Shown here one piece after another: positions 14,991 through 20,087 of a stretch of 20,087 bases of DNA. Numbering within the stretch: the first letter of the stretch is position 1; each line of letters opens with the position of its first letter. Position numbers and translations under genes: made by a program. Under the pieces are notes generated by a model. That model did no database searches, had not been told where the DNA came from, and saw only the letters and a list, made by a program, of their open reading frames with translations. This DNA comes from Haemophilus sp. C1 (GTDB lineage Bacteria > Pseudomonadota > Gammaproteobacteria > Enterobacterales > Pasteurellaceae): NCBI RefSeq assembly GCF_001276515.1, contig NZ_LDVZ01000027.1:1-20087 (forward strand), written 5' to 3'.

Positions 14991-15257
14991 TTATTTCGGC
15001 ATTGCAGCTTTCATTTGTTTAAGTTGCTCTGCCGCTTGATTACAAGCCTGATCTTGTGCCGCTACGGGCATTGATGCAAATTGTTGTTTGCTTGATTCAT
15101 ATTGTGCTTTCATTGCATTTGCTTGCGCAGCTGGCATTGATGCTAAGAAAGAATCAATTTCAGCGAAATAAGTTTTACAACTTGCAGACAAATCAGCTGC
15201 AGAAGCTGAAAAACCAAATCCCATTAAAATAAGTGTAGCTAGTGTTTTTTTCATCAT
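14991..15257 (-). CDS. Small exported protein, DUF5339-like
   Basis: An 88-residue protein with a clear Sec signal peptide: MMKK, a hydrophobic stretch, and cleavage after SASA-Ala (about residue 21). The mature part is about 67 residues, Ala/Gln-rich, predicted helical, with two cysteines (Cys27 and Cys72) that could form one disulfide in the periplasm. It resembles the small DUF5339 proteins of Pasteurellaceae as I remember them; no function is known. Two adjacent ATGs exist (15257 and 15254); GAGGA (complement of 15262-15266) is better spaced for the second. It has its own strong promoter and a terminator, so it is a monocistronic gene. Confidence 0.75.
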   Translation of the reverse strand: MMKKTLATLILMGFGFSASAADLSASCKTYFAEIDSFLASMPAAQANAMKAQYESSKQQFASMPVAAQDQACNQAAEQLKQMKAAMPK

Positions 15258-15306
15258 GATATCCTCACGAAAGTTAATTAATAAGTCATTGCCGATGTGG
15301 CATTTT

Positions 15307-15335
15307 ATTATACCATTTTAGTGCAAAAAAAACAA
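15307..15335 (-). promoter_or_regulatory. Promoter of the small exported protein gene
   Basis: On the - strand TATAAT (15307-15312) is a perfect -10 with an extended TGG in front (15313-15315), and TTGTTT (15330-15335) is a -35 at a 17-bp spacing. It lies just past the holA stop. The transcript start would be about 45 nt before the ATG; the leader contains a small TGCC/GGCA hairpin. Confidence 0.7.
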
Positions 15336-15341
15336 TAGCGA

Positions 15342-16376
15342 TTACAAACAAATTTTCACAGACAAATCAGCGAGTTTAATCCACACTTCATCGCTAAATT
15401 CTTGTTTAGCAAGACGTTCAATATTGGCAAGTTCTTGGATAATTTCGTAGAGTTTTTGGTAGGTTAAACGTTGAATCGCACTTAAAAAGAGCGGTCGGCG
15501 ATTTTGCCAGATTTTTAGACGGTCAAATTCAGTCTTAATTTGTTGAGTTGGAAGTTTTTCCGTTGTCACAATACGTTGCTGTGGTTTGGTAAGTTCAAGC
15601 AACGTAAATAATTCTCGCTGTAGTGTGCGTAATAAAATAACAGATTGCACATCTTCAGCTTGTAACCCTTTTAAAATGCGTTTGGCACGATTTGCCTTTC
15701 CAACAAGCAACGCATCAATCCATTGAAATGGTGTAAAAATTGAGGATTGTTCGACTACGCTAATTACACGATTGTAGTTAAGTTTATGATCAGGATAGAG
15801 CAAATCTAAAAGCTGCAGAGCTTGTTTAAGAGCGAGCAGGTTATTCTCATAACTGTAACAAAGTTGTTGGATTGCTTCATCATCAGCTTCTAATCCCATC
15901 GTTTTGGTACGATTTTTTACCCAACGGGGGAGATTTTCAGCTGTAGGCGTTTGGCAATTTACAAGAATCGCACTGGTTTCATATTGGTTTAGTTCAATAA
16001 ACCATGCTTGGTTTTCATTTACTTTTGCTAGCTTTGCAATTTGTAAAATCAGCAAGATATCGTCATGTAGAACCGAAATAAATTCTTGTAGATTTTTCTG
16101 TAAAAGTGCGGTGAAGTTTTCAGGTAAATTTAATACCATGACTTGTTTATTAAAAAACAATCCCATGGACTGACAGGATTCTATGAGTTGTGCCCAGTCA
16201 GTTTGGTTATCAATCTGAATGCTATTTTTCTCATCGAATCCTTGTTGGTTGGCTGTTTTATAAATGGCATCTTCACTTTCACTCAGTAACAATGGATCTT
16301 GCCCGACCAAAAAGTAAACTTTGGCTAAACGTTGGGAAAGATGTTGATTAAGTTGCTCCGGGAAGATGCGATTCAT
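15342..16376 (-). CDS. holA: DNA polymerase III subunit delta HolA
   Basis: A 344-residue delta subunit of the clamp loader, which opens the beta clamp. The N-terminus [17 protein letters not shown]...VYFLVGQDPLLLSES is the family start, with the LVGQDPLL block that replaces an active P-loop. Domain II and the C-terminal helical collar follow (QALQLLDLLYPDHKL, SIFTPFQWIDALLVGKANRAKRIL, LLRTLQRELFTLLEL). The length fits E. coli HolA (343). The ATG overlaps the lptE stop by one base (TAATG at 16378-16374), so the two are co-translated; lptE-holA pairing is conserved in gammaproteobacteria. One uptake signal lies inside (16104-16112). Confidence 0.96.
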   Translation of the reverse strand: MNRIFPEQLNQHLSQRLAKVYFLVGQDPLLLSESEDAIYKTANQQGFDEKNSIQIDNQTDWAQLIESCQSMGLFFNKQVMVLNLPENFTALLQKNLQEFISVLHDDILLILQIAKLAKVNENQAWFIELNQYETSAILVNCQTPTAENLPRWVKNRTKTMGLEADDEAIQQLCYSYENNLLALKQALQLLDLLYPDHKLNYNRVISVVEQSSIFTPFQWIDALLVGKANRAKRILKGLQAEDVQSVILLRTLQRELFTLLELTKPQQRIVTTEKLPTQQIKTEFDRLKIWQNRRPLFLSAIQRLTYQKLYEIIQELANIERLAKQEFSDEVWIKLADLSVKICL

Positions 16377-16879
16377 TATTTATGTTTAACCTGTTTTTCT
16401 AATGCAACCATTTTGGTAATAAGCTGACGCGCAGCTTGTTCACGCATATCATTCCAAATTATCTCTTGTTCGGCGGATTTTGCTAATGCTGCGCGAGAGT
16501 TATCAAAGAAAGTTCGGTTGACTTTTGCGGTGATTGGATGAGTTTCACCATTTGCTAAACGAACGCTTGCTTCCACTTCTAACATTAATACTTTTTCAGC
16601 TTCACGTCCGCGTTTAAAGACAGAAGCAACTTCATCATTTGTGCGGAATTTATTGATACGCAAAACAGGAATGCCTTGAGTAGAATTGACGAGTTGAACA
16701 TTATTCGCTTGTAACTGATTGCGCATCGCCACTGACATTTCGCTGTATGGATCAGGGCTTTCAAATGTAAGAGTACGTAATTCTTGTGGAATTAATGTAC
16801 CGTTTTGAAAATGCCAGCCGCAAGCAGAAAGCGCGGTAATACTTGTTACAATGAACAATGCTTTGATTGATTTAATCAT
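16376..16879 (-). CDS. lptE: LPS-assembly lipoprotein LptE
   Basis: A lipoprotein that plugs the LptD barrel and delivers lipopolysaccharide to the outer leaflet. I start it at the ATG 16879-16877 (167 residues): AAGGTGA lies just upstream, and it gives a compact signal peptide [20 protein letters not shown] with lipobox LSAC and lipidated Cys20. A longer in-frame start at 16921 would add 14 residues before the signal and has no ribosome-binding site. The mature part begins GWHFQNG and has the family block [23 protein letters not shown]. Sits between leuS and holA, the usual order. Lgt, encoded in this window, modifies it. Confidence 0.95.
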   Translation of the reverse strand: MIKSIKALFIVTSITALSACGWHFQNGTLIPQELRTLTFESPDPYSEMSVAMRNQLQANNVQLVNSTQGIPVLRINKFRTNDEVASVFKRGREAEKVLMLEVEASVRLANGETHPITAKVNRTFFDNSRAALAKSAEQEIIWNDMREQAARQLITKMVALEKQVKHK

Positions 16880-16935
16880 AAAAATCACCTTTATTGTGGA
16901 GTGTATAAATTTAAAATCCATACATTAATAAAGAT

Positions 16936-16969
16936 AGAATCTGTGAAATATCAATATTCCACAGATTCT
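16936..16969 (-). other. Strong hairpin between leuS and lptE
   Basis: AGAATCTGTG (16936-16945) pairs perfectly with CACAGATTCT (16960-16969), and the inner AATA/TATT extends it past one mismatch. It begins 5 bases after the leuS stop. On the - strand it is followed by ATCTTTATTAATG, a poor U tract, so it may be a leaky terminator or an RNA-stability element lowering lptE-holA relative to leuS. Confidence 0.55.
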
Positions 16970-16974
16970 ACGGA

Positions 16975-19560
16975 TTATGGTTTAACCACAAAATTCAACA
17001 TTTTTAATGGAATATAGATTTCTTTAAGAATTTCTTTTCCATCAAGGAATTTTGCAACATTAGGATCTGCTTTCGCTGTCGCTTTAATTTCTTCTTCTGA
17101 AGAGGTTGCTGGGACAGTCACTTTTCCGCGAACTTTACCATTTACTTGCACAACAATGAGTTTTTCATCTTCTACCATTGCGGCTTCATCAGCTTTCACC
17201 CATTCAGCGGTATCGATGTTGCTTTCATTTCCTAGCACTTGCCATAATTCAAAGCAGATATGTGGCGTAATTGGATAAAGCATACGAACAACTGCACTTA
17301 ATGCTTCCGCCATAACAGCACGATCTTGCTCGCTTTCTAAGGAAGCCTTAGTGAGTTTATTCATCAATTCCATTACTGCTGCAATCGCAGTATTAAATGT
17401 TTGACGACGACCAATATCATCGCTCACTTTCGCAATCGTTTTATGTACTTCACGACGAAGTGCTTTTTGCGCTGCTGAAAGTGCGGTGATATCTAGGCTA
17501 GTTTTTGCTGGGTTTTGTTGATATTGGTATACCAAATTCCAAACACGCCCTAAGAAACGTTTCGCGCCTTCTACGCCAGATTCTTGCCATTCCAAGGTCA
17601 TTTCTGCTGGAGAGGCAAACATCATAAAGAGACGAACAGTATCGGCACCATATTTTTCTACCATTTCTTGTGGGTCAATACCGTTATTTTTGGATTTTGA
17701 CATTTTGGTCATGCCACTGTGGACTAATTCACGCCCTTCAGGATCGGTGGCTTTAATGATGCGACCTTTCTCATCACGCTCAAGGGTCACTTGAGTTGGG
17801 CTTACCCAAATACGCTCATTGGTTGGACTTGTGTAGTAGAAGGCATCTGCAAGCACCATACCTTGACACAATAATTTATCGGCTGGTTCGTCACTGGTTA
17901 CAAATCCCGCATCGCGTAATAATTTGTGGAAGAAACGGAAGTAGAGCAAGTGCATTGTTGCGTGTTCAATACCACCGATATATTGATCCACTGGCAACCA
18001 ATAGTTTGCTTCTTCCGCATCAAGCATGCCATTTTGATATTGTGGACAAGTGTAACGTGCGTAATACCAAGAGGATTCCATAAAGGTATCAAAGGTATCC
18101 GTTTCTTTTAATGCAGGTACGCCGTTGAAAGTGGTTTTCGCCCAGTTAGGATCAGCTTTAATTGGGCTTTTTACGCCATCCATTACCACATCTTCAGGTA
18201 GAATAATAGGTAAATCTTCCATTGGTGCAGGTACTACATCGCCATTTTCAAGGGTTAGCATCGGAATTGGTGCCCCCCAATAACGTTGGCGCGAAACGCC
18301 CCAGTCACGTAAACGGTAATTCACTTGGCGTTTTCCAACACCTAATTTTTCTAATTTATCTGCAATGCCGTTGAAGGCGCCATCAAAATCTAAACCATCA
18401 AACTCAGCTGAGTTCACTAATTTACCGTGCTCAACGAAAGCTTGTTTGGTTAAATCAATTTCTTCATCTGCAAGTGGTGCGATCACTTGTTTAATTGGCA
18501 AACTGTATTTTTGAGCAAATTCAAAGTCGCGTTGGTCGTGAGCTGGAACAGCCATTACCGCGCCAGTACCGTAGTGCATTAACACGAAATTCGCTACCCA
18601 AATCGGTAATTTTTCACCCGTCAATGGATGAATAGCAAATAAGCCTGTTGCCATTCCTTTTTTCTCCATTGTCGCAAGATCAGCTTCTGCTACTTTTGCG
18701 TTTTTCGCTTCTTGGATAAAGGCGGCTAATTCGGGATTGTTTTGAGCAGCCAAACTTGCTAATGGATGTGCTGCCGCAATGCCTAAATAACTCACGCCGT
18801 AAAAGGTATCTGGACGCGTGGTGTAAACTGCCACTTTTTCGTTGGTGTCTGTAACATCAAAGGTAATTTCTACCCCTTCAGAACGACCGATCCAGTTACG
18901 TTGCATGGTTTTTACCATATCTGGCCATTGTGGAAGGGTATCTAAACCACCTAATAATTGCTCTGCATAGTCAGTAATTTTGATAAACCATTGTGGGATT
19001 TCTTTTTGTTCCACCGGTGTATCACAACGCCAGCAACAACCTTCGTGTACTTGCTCGTTTGCGAGTACGGTTTCATCATTCGGACACCAGTTTACGGTTG
19101 AGGTTTTTTTGTACACTAAGCCTTTTTTATAAAGCTCAGTGAAGAACCATTGTTCCCATTTGTAGTATTCTGGTTTACAGGTTGCGATTTCACGATCCCA
19201 GTCGAAACCAAAGCCTAAAAGCTGAAGTTGTTTTTTCATGTAGGCAATGTTTTCGTACGTCCATTTAGCCGGTGCAGTTTTATTTTTGATCGCCGCACCT
19301 TCTGCAGGTAAGCCAAAAGCATCCCAACCAAATGGTTGTAATACGTTTTTGCCTAGCATGCGTTGATAACGAGAAATTACATCACCAATAGTGTAGTTAC
19401 GCACGTGCCCCATATGTAGGCGACCAGAAGGGTACGGGAACATAGAAAGACAGTAATATTTTTCTTTAGATTCGTCTTTGATTGCTTTGAAAACTTTATT
19501 TTCTGCCCAATATTGTTGAACCTTTGGTTCGATCATATCGGGGCGATATTGTTCTTGCAT
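16975..19560 (-). CDS. leuS: Leucyl-tRNA synthetase LeuS
   Basis: An 861-residue class I synthetase that charges tRNA-Leu (E. coli 860). HIGH-type motif [12 protein letters not shown] (41-52), an inserted zinc-type region with [21 protein letters not shown] compatible with the ZN-1 domain, the CP1 editing domain (about 225-415, [21 protein letters not shown]), and KMSKS at about 620 ([13 protein letters not shown]). The anticodon and C-terminal domains follow. The ATG is preceded by AAGGTGA (complement of 19566-19572). One uptake signal is internal (17479-17487) and one precedes the gene (19580-19588). First gene of leuS-lptE-holA. Confidence 0.98.
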   Translation of the reverse strand: MQEQYRPDMIEPKVQQYWAENKVFKAIKDESKEKYYCLSMFPYPSGRLHMGHVRNYTIGDVISRYQRMLGKNVLQPFGWDAFGLPAEGAAIKNKTAPAKWTYENIAYMKKQLQLLGFGFDWDREIATCKPEYYKWEQWFFTELYKKGLVYKKTSTVNWCPNDETVLANEQVHEGCCWRCDTPVEQKEIPQWFIKITDYAEQLLGGLDTLPQWPDMVKTMQRNWIGRSEGVEITFDVTDTNEKVAVYTTRPDTFYGVSYLGIAAAHPLASLAAQNNPELAAFIQEAKNAKVAEADLATMEKKGMATGLFAIHPLTGEKLPIWVANFVLMHYGTGAVMAVPAHDQRDFEFAQKYSLPIKQVIAPLADEEIDLTKQAFVEHGKLVNSAEFDGLDFDGAFNGIADKLEKLGVGKRQVNYRLRDWGVSRQRYWGAPIPMLTLENGDVVPAPMEDLPIILPEDVVMDGVKSPIKADPNWAKTTFNGVPALKETDTFDTFMESSWYYARYTCPQYQNGMLDAEEANYWLPVDQYIGGIEHATMHLLYFRFFHKLLRDAGFVTSDEPADKLLCQGMVLADAFYYTSPTNERIWVSPTQVTLERDEKGRIIKATDPEGRELVHSGMTKMSKSKNNGIDPQEMVEKYGADTVRLFMMFASPAEMTLEWQESGVEGAKRFLGRVWNLVYQYQQNPAKTSLDITALSAAQKALRREVHKTIAKVSDDIGRRQTFNTAIAAVMELMNKLTKASLESEQDRAVMAEALSAVVRMLYPITPHICFELWQVLGNESNIDTAEWVKADEAAMVEDEKLIVVQVNGKVRGKVTVPATSSEEEIKATAKADPNVAKFLDGKEILKEIYIPLKMLNFVVKP

Positions 19561-19688
19561 AAAATCACCTTAAATTTTAACCGCACTTTTGCAGCATTTT
19601 GACAATAGAAAATGTGGCATAGAATACCGTAAAATGGCATAAATTGATAGGGTAGGAGACCAAAGTGCGGTGATTTTTTTCTTTGTTT

Positions 19689-19976
19689 TTACAATAGATT
19701 TTGAATTTCTTTTGGAATTAATTTGGGGTCAGGAATCCAAACTTGTTTGTGTCGGCTCAATTCCCCTTTTTCTAAAATAATACTGCTTTTGGGCACTTTG
19801 AAGGATTTACTTAAAAATTTCAATAAATGCGCATTTGCTTGACCATCAACAGGTGGCACAGTAATGGTAATTTTTAGTTCATCATCGTGAATGCCAGCAA
19901 TATGATCTTTACTGGCTTTTGGCTGTAAGAATATTCTTAATCTAATACCGTCTTTATTTTGTTCAATCGCAGACAT
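19689..19976 (-). CDS. yggU: DUF167 family protein (YggU-like)
   Basis: A 95-residue protein of the DUF167/YggU family, a small alpha/beta fold of unknown function found in bacteria and eukaryotes. Visible signature: RLRIFLQPKASKDHIAG (13-29), then the family core ITVPPVDGQANAHLLKFLSK (37-56) and GELSRHKQVWI (66-76). YggU is often next to yggT; here the downstream gene is leuS and the upstream gene lies outside the window. A good TATAAT (complement of 20005-20010) lies about 30 bp before the start, with a weak -35. No hairpin follows the gene, but the region between it and leuS holds two inverted uptake signals (19580 and 19663), 74 bp apart. Confidence 0.88.
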   Translation of the reverse strand: MSAIEQNKDGIRLRIFLQPKASKDHIAGIHDDELKITITVPPVDGQANAHLLKFLSKSFKVPKSSIILEKGELSRHKQVWIPDPKLIPKEIQNLL

Positions 19977-20024
19977 AAATTCTTCGTTTTGTTTATTTTT
20001 CTTTATTATAAAAATGAATTATGT

Positions 20025-20059
20025 AAAAAATAAAGTGTGGATTGGGACTCGCTAATCCA
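20025..20059 (-). terminator. Possible terminator of a gene beyond the right edge
   Basis: On the - strand TGGATT and AATCCA (20038-20043 and 20054-20059) form a 6-bp stem with a 10-nt loop, followed by CACTTTATTTTTT. It would end a leftward transcript entering from outside the window. The stem is short, so this is tentative. Confidence 0.35.
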
Positions 20060-20087
20060 TAGCAAGCAAATACAACTTATGATATAG

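Larger units (their letters stand above)
498..19671. repeat. 21 dispersed DNA uptake signal sequences (USS, AAGTGCGGT)
   Basis: Perfect 9-base copies on +: 498, 933, 2520, 4854, 7083, 9511, 10403, 14476, 16104, 17479, 19663; on - (ACCGCACTT): 2339, 2900, 3363, 4485, 5228, 7053, 8067, 11569, 14493, 19580 (left-most base of each). That is about one per 950 bp. Near matches occur at 2646, 8153 and 11915. Two inverted pairs form terminators (7053/7083, 14476/14493). These are recognition sites for uptake of DNA by Haemophilus competence pili and identify the genus group. Six lie inside the pil operon; rho and secA coding regions have none. Confidence 0.97.

Noticed and set aside
16880..16921. Longer LptE start (181 residues)
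   Set aside because: The extra 14 residues precede a normal lipoprotein signal and lack a ribosome-binding site; ATG 16879 has AAGGTGA.
19580..19671. Uptake-signal pair as a leuS or yggU terminator
   Set aside because: The two inverted copies are 74 bp apart, and neither is followed by a proper T run in the right place.
20038..20059. 3' part of a tRNA at the right edge
   Set aside because: The GCGAGTCCC-like sequence is reminiscent, but there is no consistent T-arm and acceptor stem; it reads better as a weak terminator.

Overview
The window is a chromosomal stretch from a Haemophilus of the H. influenzae / H. haemolyticus group. The base composition is AT-rich and the 9-base Haemophilus uptake signal AAGTGCGGT occurs 21 times (11 on +, 10 on -). 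The genes closely match H. influenzae families: rho, pilABCD with a 12-residue prepilin leader, ampD, rppH, lgt, a 283-residue ThyA, secM-secA and leuS. I see no phage, insertion sequence, CRISPR array, rRNA or tRNA. Most of the window is core genome; the interest lies in regulatory DNA and in unusual versions of known proteins.

Layout. 1-492: the first codons of a leftward heavy-metal-associated protein, and a divergent CueR-like MerR regulator, sharing a promoter with the 19-bp spacer typical of MerR control. 506-2388: metJ (-) diverging from rho (+), with candidate met boxes at the metJ promoter, a roughly 110-nt rho leader and a strong rho terminator. 2387-6133: the competence pilus operon pilA-pilB-pilC-pilD on the - strand, every junction a 4-base ATGA overlap, preceded at 6216-6231 by a perfect CRP-S (Sxy-dependent) palindrome. 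6248-6802: ampD, divergent from pilA.

6803-7326: a 524-bp spacer without genes, holding an inverted uptake-signal terminator, short repeats, and a cluster of DnaA boxes (three perfect TTATNCACA sites, two of them in a 12-bp-periodic array just upstream of rppH). 7327-10905: a tight + strand operon rppH - TSUP permease - lgt - thyA - tadA. 10939-11253: a DUF721/DciA-type gene (-). 11333-14943: secM-secA with a clear promoter and a uptake-signal-pair terminator, then mutT. 14991-15257: a small exported protein (DUF5339-like, -). 15342-19560: leuS-lptE-holA on the - strand. 19689-19976: a DUF167 (YggU-like) gene (-).

How the genes connect. PilABCD with CRP-S control is the DNA-uptake pilus, and the uptake signals it serves are dense inside its own genes; two even encode Lys-Cys-Gly in PilB and PilD. 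AmpD recycles wall peptides. SecM is an arrest peptide controlling SecA; its motif here mixes E. coli and Mannheimia features. From memory of Rd KW20 locus numbering, the left part (about HI0293-HI0300) and the right part (about HI0901-HI0923) are far apart in that strain, so the ampD-rppH spacer is probably a rearrangement junction relative to Rd. The candidates for under-described biology are the DnaA-box array beside rppH, the SecM motif and secA ribosome-binding-site helix, and the MerR regulator with a cysteine at the CueR Ser77 position.
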